Counted from the first letter of the stretch, positions 16,696 to 25,343 are shown. The stretch is 64,000 nt of DNA from Candidatus Pristimantibacillus lignocellulolyticus (GCA_023639215.1 CP097899.1:4274001-4338000); one strand, 5' to 3'. The notes: generated by a model not told the origin, from the sequence alone. Translations and numbers: made by a program.

Positions 16696-17242
16696 ATTCT
16701 GATTTCTCCCATATTAGAATAGAATGTTTCTTTTTGAATAATGATGTGATGATAATTTCTGCACATTCGTCTGGTGTATTCAAACTCGTATCGACTGAGC
16801 AACTATAACTAATGTTTTGTGACATTATTTTATATTGCTCATCTGATTGATCTACTCTTCTGTCACCACGTTCTATATTTCGCTTTCGACAAAGATCTAA
16901 TGGACAAAATACCTCAACTATTTCTAATGGAAATCCCTCAAATATTTCTTTGACTTTTTCATAATGTGGCTTTAACTCAGGCCTTTCAACAAGCATCCCA
17001 TCGATTAAAACATTCTTTCCACTATCGGAGAATAATTTAGCTGTGTGATACATCATAATGATTACCTCACTTAAATACTTCCAATAGTCTGTCTGCAAAT
17101 GTTTATCACCAATCGTATTTTCAAAAAGATCATTTGCAACAACATAAAAAAAGGGTTCAGAGTAAGATTGCATGGCTTCCACTATTGAAGTTTTACCTGA
17201 ACTTGTTATACCATTCAAAAATATAATTGTTCCTTTATCCAT
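16688..17242 (-). CDS. Chloramphenicol phosphotransferase-like P-loop kinase
   Basis: About 184 residues. Walker A is GITSSGKTSIVEAMQ near the N-terminus; FFYVVANDLFE, GKNVLIDGML and the VEVFCPLDLCRKRNIERGDR segment (basic lid) follow, matching the CPT family, which phosphorylates chloramphenicol in its producer and acts as an uncharacterised kinase elsewhere. I choose the second ATG (17242), six bases after GAGG. A two-gene unit with the downstream GNAT. Confidence 0.8.
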   Translation of the reverse strand: MDKGTIIFLNGITSSGKTSIVEAMQSYSEPFFYVVANDLFENTIGDKHLQTDYWKYLSEVIIMMYHTAKLFSDSGKNVLIDGMLVERPELKPHYEKVKEIFEGFPLEIVEVFCPLDLCRKRNIERGDRRVDQSDEQYKIMSQNISYSCSVDTSLNTPDECAEIIITSLFKKKHSILIWEKSEFD

Positions 17243-17270
17243 TTTCATCCTCTTTCTTACTACTCAATAA

Positions 17271-17316
17271 TAGTCATCAAATGACAATGCGTAGGCGTAG
17301 CGTGAATGCTGTGATA
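17271..17316 (-). repeat. attC-like site, distal half remnant
   Basis: TCATCAAATGACAATGCGTA, then GCGTAGCGTGAATGCTGTGA plus TAA, corresponds to the inner right arm and outer right arm. No left half is found. Confidence 0.6.
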
Positions 17317-17346
17317 AGCCAAGTCGTTTGGCCTACTAGCATTATT

Positions 17347-17769
17347 TTATACTTTATTAAATCTCATCCCTGGTGAATGATCTGGTCGTCTTTCAAATCC
17401 GTGGTTTTCATAAAATCTATACTTATCTTTTGCTGAAAATAACTGAATCATTTAAATATCATGGTTCTTACATTTCGTTATTAACTTTTGTAGCAATTCA
17501 GATCCTATTCCATGTCTTTGATACTCTGGTAATATAATTACATCACAAATTAATGCATGTAATTCTCCATCTGATAATACTCTACCAAATCCGATTATTT
17601 CATTTTCTTTTGAGTAAACACTTATACTATACCAGCTATTCTCAAGAGAATTGCTTAAAGAAGACTTCCCTTTATCTAGTATTCCTTGCCATTCCGTGCT
17701 TTCTATCATTTTTTCCTCAACACTTATGTCTCCTTCTAGTCTCACAACCCTACATGATAATGCTGACAA
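17347..17769 (-). pseudogene. GNAT N-acetyltransferase interrupted by an in-frame stop
   Basis: Residues 1 to 105 carry the GNAT core (ISVYSKENEIIGFGRVLSDG, then VIILPEYQRHGIGSELLQKL). A TAA at 17452..17454 is followed in the same frame by MIQLFSAKDKYRFYENHGFE and RRPDHSPGMRFNK before a second TAA, giving the normal 140-residue length. A single substitution (AAA to TAA) explains it. The start is a TTG with only a weak ribosome site, and the 5' end lies next to a truncated kinase gene. Confidence 0.75.
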
Positions 17770-17806
17770 TCATTCTTCATGTAACGCCCTACTTCTGTCT
17801 CTTTTC

Positions 17807-18163
17807 CTACACTATCATCCTTATGTCTTTCGGTATCGATATGTATATCACTAAATTAAAATACGGAATAAAGATATCTCCCCATCCACATAATGATCCT
17901 GATAATACCCACTTACTATGACTTTGAAGGCTCTTCTGAAGTAAATTAACTCTATCTTCAATCGCTCTAACTTTCGTAAATGCTACTTCTGCTGGTAGCC
18001 AATAATAGTCATCAATATCAAAATGTTGATATCCATCTCTATCCGCCATCGCTTTAGCTAATGTGCTAGTTCCCGAGCAAGATACCCCTAGAATATGAAT
18101 TCTATTGATTAAGTCTTTTCTCCGCCCATTAGGAGTCAGAAGTGATTTATTGTAGTAATGCAA
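17807..18163 (-). pseudogene. Adenylate-kinase-like P-loop protein, truncated at the C-terminus
   Basis: The frame contains a P-loop ILGVSCSGTSTLAKAMAD, then HFDIDDYYWLP and WVLSGSLCGWGD, typical of small AAA/shikimate-kinase-like nucleotide kinases (FlaR-like) of about 175 residues. It stops after YISIPKDIRM, so the basic lid and last helices (about 60 residues) are missing. The natural start would be just before NRIHILG, where the codon is ATC rather than ATG; the first ATG lies inside the upstream gene. Probably inactive. Confidence 0.6.
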
Positions 18164-18522
18164 AAGTAAGGAATAACCCCATTTTTATTGCATTTTTCAT
18201 TAACTTCAAAATTTGTTCTTATAATCTCTTCTTTTGCTTTTTCAGATGTTCTCTTAACATACTGTTTCCATGATTCAAACATCTTCCTTTTCATTACATC
18301 AACAGTTGTGTATAGTTCTGACTCTCCATCAATTTCTATTATGCCGCTTATCTGACCTTGTGGGTATAAAAACCATATTTCCCAACCTATCGTTGCTCTT
18401 TGTTGTGCAATTATTAAATCGATTGCCGTTAAAATGTCTTCACACCTTAAGACAACCTCAGTTGAAGACAGTGATTTTTCTTTTAATGATTGTGGCAATA
18501 AATCGATATCTATTTTATGCAT
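18136..18522 (-). CDS. Hypothetical cassette protein
   Basis: 128 residues, no family recognised. A predicted helix EDILTAIDLIIAQQRATIGW is followed by beta strands (EIWFLYPQGQISGIIEIDG) and a long basic helix. AAGGAG lies 11 bases before the ATG. It overlaps the following kinase frame by 28 bases, and its last 10 codons may be read-through past an ancestral end. Confidence 0.45.
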   Translation of the reverse strand: MHKIDIDLLPQSLKEKSLSSTEVVLRCEDILTAIDLIIAQQRATIGWEIWFLYPQGQISGIIEIDGESELYTTVDVMKRKMFESWKQYVKRTSEKAKEEIIRTNFEVNEKCNKNGVIPYFCITTINHF

Positions 18523-18602
18523 AAATTTTAATACTCCTTAGTTAATATCGAATTTGAATTCAAGTTATCATCCGGCTGTACGTACCTTCAAACAGTACCA
18601 GC

Positions 18603-18650
18603 AAATAGGAAATATATTGAGAGAGATTTCAATATATTTCCTATTTGTTT
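18603..18650 (-). terminator. Long AT-rich hairpin at the end of the zinc-ribbon gene
   Basis: AAATAGGAAATATATTGA and TCAATATATTTCCTATTT are perfect complements around an 8-base loop. The gene's own stop codon (TAG) is part of the stem. There is no strong T-run, so it may act as a weak terminator or protect the 3' end. Confidence 0.5.
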
Positions 18651-18850
18651 TGGTTCACACTATCAGGTGTAACTAATTTTAAAGAAAAAATATGCCCACA
18701 GTCTTTACATGCATTCGCCAGTATAAGGGAATAATTTTTAGTGAATGGCATTTTTTTGAATGAGGTTATCGTTGTAAATACTACACCTGCAAAACCAGTC
18801 GTAAGCTTACCTTCAATAACATTAATTGAATCACATTTCTCACATTTCAT
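18641..18850 (-). CDS. Small zinc-ribbon protein
   Basis: 69 residues with two cysteine pairs, CEKC at the N-terminus and CKDCG near residue 48, forming a likely zinc ribbon around a short hydrophobic core (FAGVVFTTITSF). AAGGGAG precedes the ATG. No further function can be given. Confidence 0.6.
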   Translation of the reverse strand: MKCEKCDSINVIEGKLTTGFAGVVFTTITSFKKMPFTKNYSLILANACKDCGHIFSLKLVTPDSVNQNK

Positions 18851-18920
18851 TCTATAATCTCCCTTGCAGTAGATTTATCCTTAACTAACAATGATAGTTA
18901 ATCCTCAGACAAGTATATAG

Positions 18921-18994
18921 AATTCTTGATATTTCTACTCTATTAAACGCATCAGTCACCAAGGCGAAGCCACCGTGTGAATCTTATGTTATTG
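18921..18994 (-). repeat. attC-like site, partial (distal two thirds)
   Basis: ATTTCTACTCTATTAAACGC, ATCAGTCACCAAGGCGAAGC and CACCGTGTGAATCTTATGTT plus AT are all clear. The ATAACGTTCAG edge is not. Confidence 0.7.
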
Positions 18995-19078
18995 GATAAC
19001 AATTCCTTCTTCGAAAGATCCAACATTACTTACTATTTTAAAATGAATTATTTTCTTAATTATTGCTTGAAAACTTGT

Positions 19079-19468
19079 TTATTCCTTAACATTAAAACAT
19101 GTACAAATCATAATAATATTTCCATCCGGATCCTTAAAAGTGAATTCTGATAAGTCTGGAAAGCTTTGAATCTCTTGTACAATTTCTATACCCCGTTGAT
19201 TTACAAATTGATATGCAGCATCTATATCTTCGGTGTTCAAGTTGAATAATGGCTGATTCTGTGGAACGAATACATAATTGTCATCAAAACAATGATCATC
19301 AAGAGTTAAACCCGGTCGCCCTTCACCCATTTCAAATGTATAAATGGGTCCTTGAACTTCGCCTTTAACTTCCAAGCCCAAAAGGTTACTATACCATTCA
19401 ACTGATTTCTCTAAATCCGTTACATGCACAAAGATAGTATCAACTCTATTTGCTATTGGACTATTCAT
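19079..19468 (-). CDS. VOC family protein (glyoxalase/bleomycin-resistance fold)
   Basis: 130 residues. IFVHVTDLEKSVEWYSNLLG opens the first half of the fold, TLDDH sits mid-protein, and FTFKDPDGNIIMICTCF closes the second half. The start is placed at the ATG at 19468, nine bases after GGAGG, rather than at 19516. Related in fold to the cassette at 12,371 but not a close copy. Specific substrate unknown. Confidence 0.85.
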   Translation of the reverse strand: MNSPIANRVDTIFVHVTDLEKSVEWYSNLLGLEVKGEVQGPIYTFEMGEGRPGLTLDDHCFDDNYVFVPQNQPLFNLNTEDIDAAYQFVNQRGIEIVQEIQSFPDLSEFTFKDPDGNIIMICTCFNVKE

Positions 19469-19524
19469 AATATACCGACCTCCAAGTTTAACGATATTGT
19501 TTATTAATAATTGCACTGATTCTT

Positions 19525-19634
19525 GTTAACATTCAGGTATTCATGAACTTCCATGTGAAGTTGTCAGACTTAGATGACCTCTTTGAATTTCCTCTGCTGA
19601 TCAAGACGTTACCGCAACTTCATCTGATATATCA
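19525..19634 (-). repeat. attC-like site, nearly full (type B, distal end lost)
   Basis: GTTAACATTCAGGTATTCAT edge, hairpin AACTTCCATGTGAAGTT, inner GTCAGA against TGCTGATC. The outer right arm has become CCGCAACTTCATCTGATATA. Confidence 0.75.
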
Positions 19635-19732
19635 ATTCTCGGAAAACTACGACACTATCAAAGTTTTCATGTTACTATTGCATTCTTTTTTGGAATTAAA
19701 CTTTGCTTATTCAATTTGAAGTAAAGTTTTAT

Positions 19733-19838
19733 CTAAGGTGAAGTTATTTTTGCGTATACTTTGTAAAATCTATATTGATTTCCAATTACATTTTTGCACA
19801 TAACATATCTGTATCCATTCGAAGGTAATTCGTAATTC
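19733..19838 (-). pseudogene. C-terminal gene remnant behind the epimerase
   Basis: Downstream of the epimerase stop an overlapping frame continues with NNYKNYELPSNGYRYVMCKN followed by QYRFYKVYAKI-stop, a composition unlike the epimerase frame shadow. I read it as the end of a lost cassette gene; no start can be assigned. Confidence 0.3.
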
Positions 19839-20699
19839 TTATAGTTGTTTAATGCTATCAATAAAGCCATTCCTCCAAGTAGGATAAAGCGGTTTCCAGC
19901 CATATTCCTGACGAGCTTTTCTGTTCGATGCCCCTCGCTCCCAACCTTTTCTATCCAAAAGATTTTCAGGCGTAGGTGCACCTAATTCTTTAGCATAAAC
20001 CGGGACCCAGTCCAAACCTTTTGCCGGCTCATCGTCAACAATATTAACTGCACCCGATGGCCAACTTAATGCTGAAACTGCTGCTTGAGCGGCATCCTCA
20101 ACGTGAATGAACGAAGTAATTCCTTCGCTTGCAGGAAACTGCCTTTGAAAAAGTTGTTTTGCCATAAAACCATTACTCTCGAACCAAGTATCTGGACCGT
20201 AGAACATTCCATAGCGTAGAATTACATGATGTGGCAACTCAGTCACAGTTCGCTCCAATTCAAAAATACCGTCAATCGTAGTTTTTCGAGGTTCTTCGGC
20301 AAGGACATGCAGAGCTTCCTCTTCAAATGCTAGTTCTTCCCCGGGCTCATACGCCCAGGAAATGCTCTGAGCAATAATACGTTTAACGCCAACATTTAAA
20401 GCGGCATCAACCAAATTACGCGTGCCATCTATGCGAATTTTAGTATTCTCTGAAAAGTTCCTATTACTCAACGAAGTTAATTGATGAATTATGACATCTG
20501 GTTGTGATTCTTCTAACGCAGATATTATTTCCTCACGATCAAAGACATTAGCAATTAACGCATTTGCTCCTATATTCTCGATAATGGATTTATTACTAGC
20601 GTTTTGGGTCAATCCAAATACTTCATGACCTTCAAGTATTAATTTTGGAAGTAACAAACGACCAACAACTCCAGTTGCACCAGCTACTAAAATTTTCAT
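19839..20699 (-). CDS. NAD-dependent epimerase/dehydratase-like SDR protein
   Basis: 286 residues. The Rossmann dinucleotide motif is MKILVAGATGVVGRLLLPKL, followed by the DVIIHQLTSLS strand and the TRNLVDAAL helix of extended SDR enzymes. The typical active-site YxxxK is not obvious; an EEEALHVLAEEPRKTTIDGI segment takes its place, so catalysis is uncertain. The start at 20699 follows AGGAGG by eight bases. This gene has a higher G+C look than its neighbours and is the longest intact cassette gene. Substrate unknown, possibly a nucleotide sugar. Confidence 0.82.
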   Translation of the reverse strand: MKILVAGATGVVGRLLLPKLILEGHEVFGLTQNASNKSIIENIGANALIANVFDREEIISALEESQPDVIIHQLTSLSNRNFSENTKIRIDGTRNLVDAALNVGVKRIIAQSISWAYEPGEELAFEEEALHVLAEEPRKTTIDGIFELERTVTELPHHVILRYGMFYGPDTWFESNGFMAKQLFQRQFPASEGITSFIHVEDAAQAAVSALSWPSGAVNIVDDEPAKGLDWVPVYAKELGAPTPENLLDRKGWERGASNRKARQEYGWKPLYPTWRNGFIDSIKQL

Positions 20700-20786
20700 A
20701 AACCGGTTCCTCCTAATCTCAAAATACACCATCAAAATATTGTTGAGTAAAATATTTGATTGATTCTTCCTGTTCTAACTCTACTT

Positions 20787-21245
20787 CTATCTTGTCAATT
20801 CAAAATCTGATTTATATGGATTTGCATAGAGATCAAAGTGAATTTCTGCTCCTAACTGATATGCCATTTTTACAAATTCATGGCTTATCCCGACTACAGG
20901 AGTTTCTCCATTATTCATTTTTATCACAATCATAAATAAACATTTTAAATTATATTCCTCGCAAAAGTTGGTAATTAACTCTTCTTTATTTTTTAATTGT
21001 ATTAAAACTTTGTTTATTTGCTCTTCCAATTCATATGTTTCTTCATAATCTGTTCCTAATTCCCAAGACGTTTCTTTCCTGAATCTTCTTCCTTCATAAT
21101 GGTAATGAGGACTTGGTTTTACTAATATTTCATCACCTTTTTTATATGATTCCGTAGGTTCTAGTTCCAAAATATCGGAAAGTTCCTTTATCGGAAAACT
21201 CTCGCCATAAATACTTAAATAAACTTTAGCATTTGTATTTTCCAA
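20787..21245 (-). CDS. DUF4279 domain protein
   Basis: About 152 residues matching the DUF4279 pattern: YLSIYGESFPIKELSDILEL at the N-terminus, PTESYKKGDE, then the TSWELGT strand and a long helix (LEEQINKVLIQLKNKEELI). The domain is frequent in contact-dependent or polymorphic-toxin immunity neighbourhoods, but no toxin is present here. The start is placed at TTG 21245, six bases after GAGGTG; a GTG at 21254 is the alternative. Confidence 0.75.
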   Translation of the reverse strand: MENTNAKVYLSIYGESFPIKELSDILELEPTESYKKGDEILVKPSPHYHYEGRRFRKETSWELGTDYEETYELEEQINKVLIQLKNKEELITNFCEEYNLKCLFMIVIKMNNGETPVVGISHEFVKMAYQLGAEIHFDLYANPYKSDFELTR

Positions 21246-21286
21246 ACAACTCACCTCACCTAGTAAAACGCGTATGCTTTTCTGGA

Positions 21287-21538
21287 TTAACTTCGATAAT
21301 TATTCTTCTCTGATTCTTTTCTTTTATAATAATCCCAATATGAATATCCAACTAATAAAGCTCCTGGACCAAATATAGTAATAATATTTGTTGAAATTCC
21401 ATATGCAAGAAAATACAATAAACACCATAAACCAATTAGAATAATTCTTAGTAATATCCTATCTTGATATTTCTCTTTTTTATTTAATACGCTACTAACA
21501 ACCATTCCTATTATCAATGTATTTATTATTTGTATCAT
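21287..21538 (-). CDS. Small membrane protein
   Basis: 83 residues with hydrophobic segments IINTLIIGMVVSSVL, ILIGLWCLLYFLAYGI and IFGPGALLVGYSYW, and a basic C-terminus. Family not recognised. GGAGG precedes the ATG, and a full attC-like site lies upstream. Confidence 0.55.
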   Translation of the reverse strand: MIQIINTLIIGMVVSSVLNKKEKYQDRILLRIILIGLWCLLYFLAYGISTNIITIFGPGALLVGYSYWDYYKRKESEKNNYRS

Positions 21539-21599
21539 TTGTCCTCCGGATAATTTTGAATTTGATGTATTTTATGAAAACACATTTCTCAATCCTCTC

Positions 21600-21714
21600 G
21601 CATAACTTTGAGGTATTCACTTACTTGCGCAGCAAGTTCGTCACTGATTCTGTTACTACTGCCAAAAGCATCAAAGTGACCAAGGCGCAGCCGACGCTTG
21701 AATAATGTGTTATG
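21600..21714 (-). repeat. attC-like site, full length (type A)
   Basis: GCATAACTTTGAGGTATTCA edge, hairpin ACTTGCGCAGCAAGT, inner GTCACT against AAGTGAC, right arm CGCAGCCGACGCTTGAATAA plus GTGTTAT. Confidence 0.9.
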
Positions 21715-21740
21715 TGCTGTTGTCCTACTTCATTGATCAA

Positions 21741-22280
21741 CTAGAGTAAATGATTAAGTCTAATTCCATTTTGTTCAACTTCCAAACAATAGATTTCTGG
21801 ATTTTTCATAGCTTGCCAATCTTTAAATCCAAATGTTTGATTATACTGCATTATTATTAGTGAAAGTAATGCTCCATGTGTTACTAAGATGACATTATTT
21901 TCACGCATCTCAACTATTTCATTTATTAATTGAATACCTCTTTTTATCGCTTCGCTTGATGATTCACCGCCTTCAAACTTTAATTCTAGGTCTTCATAGG
22001 TTTCTTCTAGTTTTATTAGCCAATCTTCAAGATTAGATGTACTCAAAACTCGTTCCATTAGTCGTTCATCTATCTTAATTTCTGTATTACTGATTATTGA
22101 ATAAGGCTTTATTGTATCTATTGCCCTTAAATAAGGACTTGATATAATCTTTTCAATCCTCTTACCCATAAAAAAATCTACTATGAGACTCGAAGCATCT
22201 TTACTACCCTCTTCAGTTAAAGGAGATTCTGGTTGTTGACCAACTGCTTTGCAATGTCTAACAAGATAAATCTTCTTCAT
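21741..22280 (-). CDS. Histidine phosphatase (phosphoglycerate-mutase-like)
   Basis: 179 residues. The catalytic RHC motif at residues 8 to 10 (YLVRHCKAVG) shows the family RHG with Cys for Gly; the second Arg lies in SSPYLRAIDTIKPY, the acid in the RLMERV region, and the second His in VILVTHGALL. All catalytic elements of the branch-1 histidine phosphatases are present. The substrate could be a small phospho-metabolite. AAAGGAAG precedes the ATG, and full attC-like sites lie on both sides. Confidence 0.87.
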   Translation of the reverse strand: MKKIYLVRHCKAVGQQPESPLTEEGSKDASSLIVDFFMGKRIEKIISSPYLRAIDTIKPYSIISNTEIKIDERLMERVLSTSNLEDWLIKLEETYEDLELKFEGGESSSEAIKRGIQLINEIVEMRENNVILVTHGALLSLIIMQYNQTFGFKDWQAMKNPEIYCLEVEQNGIRLNHLL

Positions 22281-22315
22281 TGTTCAACTTCCTTTCATAA
22301 GTTTCAGGCAATGGC

Positions 22316-22423
22316 TTGTTACGTTCAGGTAATCACGTACGTTGTCACTGATATAACCACTCTACCAAAATTATCATAGTGACCGAGGAGCGTATGCATT
22401 GATGCGTTAATGCTGTGTTATAA
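22316..22423 (-). repeat. attC-like site, full length (type A, variant right arm)
   Basis: GTTACGTTCAGGTAATCACG edge; the side hairpin is shortened to GTACGTTG; inner GTCACT against TAGTGACC; right arm GAGGAGCGTATGCATTGATG then TGTGTTATAA. Confidence 0.85.
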
Positions 22424-22462
22424 GTTGTCCCCGCCTTCTTCGAGCCACAAAAATACTGTGTT

Positions 22463-23221
22463 TTATGGAATTAGAGGAGATTGATGTTCATTTATTTTAT
22501 CAGCTACAATTGTATAAAATGCTGGTACACCACTATTAATGTGATGCGGCTCCTCTTCTAATTTCCTTAAAATCATGTTCTTTTCTGCTAATGTAGATAG
22601 AATTTCACCCATCGTCCATTTTCTCAAAAGAACTTTTGGTAGGTCTTTACGATCTTCTTCTGAAAGAATATCTGAAAAAGCTATCTTTTCTTCAACAAGA
22701 TTTGAATCAAAATAATTAGAACTTTTGCTTGTAAAAGGATGAAAATCCGTCAAAATCAGTCGACCATTGTTTCTTAGTAAGTTATTTACCAACTCAAAAA
22801 TAGGTTCTAAATTAGAAAAGTAATGTAAAACACCAAATTCCATAAGAACCAAATCATAATTTCTAAGATTATTCTCAGCTGGTATATTTAAAACATCTGA
22901 CAAAATATAATTAAGTTTCACATTAGCATAACGAGCAACTTCGGAAGCATATTTTTGGTTCTCTTTAGAAATATCAACAATAGTGACATCTGCACCAAGC
23001 AACGCTAATGGAATTGCCTTGCTTCCTGCTGATCCAAGAAGATTAATAATTCTCATTCCATTTGGGTCACCAATATACTTTATCCATCTACGAAGCTTAT
23101 GTTTCCCATTAAGCTTTAGTTTTTCTGCTTGTGCTTCAGGATGTCCGAATTGAATCGTCCATGCTTCATAAGCTTTTGTATTCCATGCTTTGCTATTAAT
23201 AGTCGTTTGTTTATCTTGCAT
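22463..23221 (-). CDS. Class I SAM-dependent methyltransferase
   Basis: About 252 residues. Motif I is RIINLLGSAGSKAIPLALLG with the following VTIVDIS acidic strand; motif IV is YDLVLMEFGVLHYF; then LRNNGRLILTDFHPF. The N-terminal WNTKAYEAWTIQFG is common in this methyltransferase group in Bacillota. I place the start at the ATG at 23221, five bases after GAGGT. Substrate unknown. Confidence 0.85.
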   Translation of the reverse strand: MQDKQTTINSKAWNTKAYEAWTIQFGHPEAQAEKLKLNGKHKLRRWIKYIGDPNGMRIINLLGSAGSKAIPLALLGADVTIVDISKENQKYASEVARYANVKLNYILSDVLNIPAENNLRNYDLVLMEFGVLHYFSNLEPIFELVNNLLRNNGRLILTDFHPFTSKSSNYFDSNLVEEKIAFSDILSEEDRKDLPKVLLRKWTMGEILSTLAEKNMILRKLEEEPHHINSGVPAFYTIVADKINEHQSPLIP

Positions 23222-23260
23222 TAGACACCTCATTCTATTTTAGGATTTTGCAGGGAGCTC

Positions 23261-23371
23261 TTATAACGATTAGGTATTCACGAACTTGCGCAGCAAGTTG
23301 TCAGACTGCAATCACATCTTGAAACTCTTCTGCTGACCAAGGCGTAGCCGCTGCGTGAATACTGATTAATG
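23261..23371 (-). repeat. attC-like site, full length (type B)
   Basis: TTATAACGATTAGGTATTCA edge, hairpin AACTTGCGCAGCAAGTT, inner GTCAGA against CTGCTGACC, right arm GCCGCTGCGTGAATACTGAT with a diverged TAAT end. Confidence 0.9.
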
Positions 23372-23406
23372 TGATGTTATTGCCTTCTAGTTTTACTTTC
23401 AAAATT

Positions 23407-24039
23407 CTATAATACTATTACATTCTCAAACTTTGCCCCGTACCCATTCTTCCCTATATGAGGCTCAATCGCCCATTTCTTCCCCTTAAGAGAAAGATCA
23501 TTATTTTCGGGATATATATATATTCTTTTATCATGATTAGAAAAGTTTTCTATTGTATGTCCAATATTTCCATTTGGATCTAACAATGTATATCCTTTGT
23601 GTTCTATTAATTCTGTACAAAATTCAAATAATTCTCCCACTGTATTAACTTTATTCGAAAACTCATATGTCAATTCAAAAATTTGTTTAGCATCTTCAAT
23701 CAACTTCTGGAATTCTTCGTTTTTTCCTACAAGTATCGTTTCTGAGTAATCTCCCCACATTCCATTCAGCATAGGACTATAATCTACTAAGACAATATCA
23801 TTCACTTTCAGATATACTTCTTCTGAAGGTAAATGGTCTCCGCGAGTGCAAAAAATAGTATTTTCATTAAAGTTTACAAGCATCGGATACCATAGTGATT
23901 CAGCACCTAAAGAACGCATTATTTCTTCACACTTATCAGCAAATTCTTTTTCAGATATCCCTGGTTTTAGATATTGTTTCGAATTCTGACATGCAACTAT
24001 AGCAAGCTCTTGCGCATCTATTGATTTAATTAGTCTCAT
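23407..24039 (-). CDS. M24 family metallopeptidase / creatinase-fold protein
   Basis: 210 residues of pita-bread fold. The metal ligands appear in order: the two aspartates in VLVDYSPMLNGMWGDYSE, the His in GNIGHTIE, and the glutamates in WAIEPHIG and AKFENVIVL. Proteins of this type include methionine and Xaa-Pro aminopeptidases; at this length it lacks the N-terminal prolidase domain. AAAGGA directly touches the ATG, which is unusually close, so a slightly downstream start is possible. Confidence 0.83.
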   Translation of the reverse strand: MRLIKSIDAQELAIVACQNSKQYLKPGISEKEFADKCEEIMRSLGAESLWYPMLVNFNENTIFCTRGDHLPSEEVYLKVNDIVLVDYSPMLNGMWGDYSETILVGKNEEFQKLIEDAKQIFELTYEFSNKVNTVGELFEFCTELIEHKGYTLLDPNGNIGHTIENFSNHDKRIYIYPENNDLSLKGKKWAIEPHIGKNGYGAKFENVIVL

Positions 24040-24056
24040 TCCTTTGCAGTGATTTC

Positions 24057-24170
24057 ATATAACGTTCAGGTATTCACTAACTTGTGCAGCAAGTTGTCAG
24101 CCAGCATTCATATCCTGAATTTCCTCTGCTGACCAAGGGCGAATGCCCGCCGCGTGAATCTTATGTTATT
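24057..24170 (-). repeat. attC-like site, full length (type B)
   Basis: ATATAACGTTCAGGTATTCA edge, hairpin ACTTGTGCAGCAAGT, inner GTCAGC against CTGCTGACC, right arm CCGCCGCGTGAATCTTATGT plus TAT. Confidence 0.9.
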
Positions 24171-24472
24171 TGATGCATTCGACTTCTTAGCATCACTTAA
24201 AAATGCCAAATGTTTCCACGCTTACTTTAAGTTATTGCAACTTGGATGTACTTGTCGTTTATATGGTTTGTTATTTTTGTTTTTAACAATGAAGTTCTTT
24301 GTTGGATCTCCAACTTGTGCGGCTCATGATGCGAGGAGTAAAATACTTAATATAGTAATTAGGTTAGATTTTCTATCTTCTTATTACAACGATGCAGGAT
24401 CAAATATTGTTACAAATTATATCCTGCTAATATTAGCGCTTATTCCAATGGTTTTACGATTCCGTATGTTAC
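24171..24472 (-). pseudogene. Decayed cassette (copy 2 of the VGDPT small membrane ORF)
   Basis: The 300 bases between two full attC-like sites hold no intact gene. The minus strand shows SNLITILSILLLAS, a stop, then AAQVGDPTKNFIV, which matches the remnant at 1951..2079 (SVILSIISLILAP..AKVGDPT); another frame gives the preceding residues, so at least one frameshift and one stop are present. A plus-strand open frame here is a chance shadow. Confidence 0.5.
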
Positions 24473-24587
24473 AGTTAACGTTCAGAGATTCACAAACTTC
24501 TGAAGGAATTTGTCACTTGAATCTACTACTCTGACAAAGACATCACAGTGAACATGGCGGAGCCGCCGCGTGAATACTGTGTTATAG
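24473..24587 (-). repeat. attC-like site, full length (type A)
   Basis: GTTAACGTTCAGAGATTCAC edge, hairpin AACTTCTGAAGGAATTT, inner GTCACT against CAGTGAAC, right arm GGAGCCGCCGCGTGAATACT plus GTGTTATA. Confidence 0.9.
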
Positions 24588-24627
24588 GAGGTCAACGCCT
24601 TCTTCGAAACATCTAACTATTTTCAAT

Positions 24628-25272
24628 TTATCTCAAAAGATTTTCCTTGTTTTCTAGAATATCCTTGATTTTATTAACTAATAATTGATAAAAGGTTACA
24701 TCATGAGGGACAAACTGAGCCCTGCCAGCAACTTCCTTCACTTTGATTTTATTTCCATTACCATCCATGAAGAACCCATGAATATCAATTTGATTTGTTT
24801 TGTTCATCCACAAATCAAAAAAATCATAGAATTGTGCAATAAATATGCCGGAAACTTCTTCTTCTTGTAGAAGAAAGTCATCAATAGACCCGTTGTACTC
24901 ATGTAAATAAACATGAGCCAATTCTTTGTCAATAATTTTACTATTAGCTACAACATAATCCATGACTCCCAATGGAATTAGATCATGAAAACTAACATCA
25001 ATACCAGTCTCCTCTTTTACCTCTCTTATTCCATCCTCAACAGTTTCGTTTGATAATAAATGACCTGCGGCTGTAATATCTAGGAGATTAGGGTAATCCC
25101 GTTTATGTTCACTTCGTAATTGAAAATAGATATAATCGTTGTTCACATCTCTGTTAATGAACCAGCAATGAAATGTTTCATGCCAATAACCATATTTATG
25201 AACATCTACACGAGTTGCCACACCAATTGGAACTCTATCATCGTCAAATATATTTAAAAGTTCTGAATCCAT
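24628..25272 (-). CDS. Nudix hydrolase, isopentenyl-diphosphate-isomerase-like subgroup
   Basis: 214 residues. The HETFHCWFIN segment and the Nudix box GHLLSNETVEDGIREVKEET then GI (about residues 70 to 92) match proteins often labelled IPP isomerase-like Nudix. The true isomerase cysteine motif is not visible, so hydrolase activity on a diphosphate is more likely. GGAGG lies before the ATG. A clean single-gene cassette. Confidence 0.84.
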   Translation of the reverse strand: MDSELLNIFDDDRVPIGVATRVDVHKYGYWHETFHCWFINRDVNNDYIYFQLRSEHKRDYPNLLDITAAGHLLSNETVEDGIREVKEETGIDVSFHDLIPLGVMDYVVANSKIIDKELAHVYLHEYNGSIDDFLLQEEEVSGIFIAQFYDFFDLWMNKTNQIDIHGFFMDGNGNKIKVKEVAGRAQFVPHDVTFYQLLVNKIKDILENKENLLR

Positions 25273-25343
25273 CTAAACATCCTCCTCTTCGTTAAATTAG
25301 TGCAATTTAGTAAGCATTTCTACCTTATACTTGCTTTGATTTA

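Noticed and set aside
24154..24534. Plus-strand 126-codon open frame
   Set aside because: It runs antisense through a decayed cassette and into an attC-like site, has no ribosome site and matches the other decayed copy only on the minus strand.
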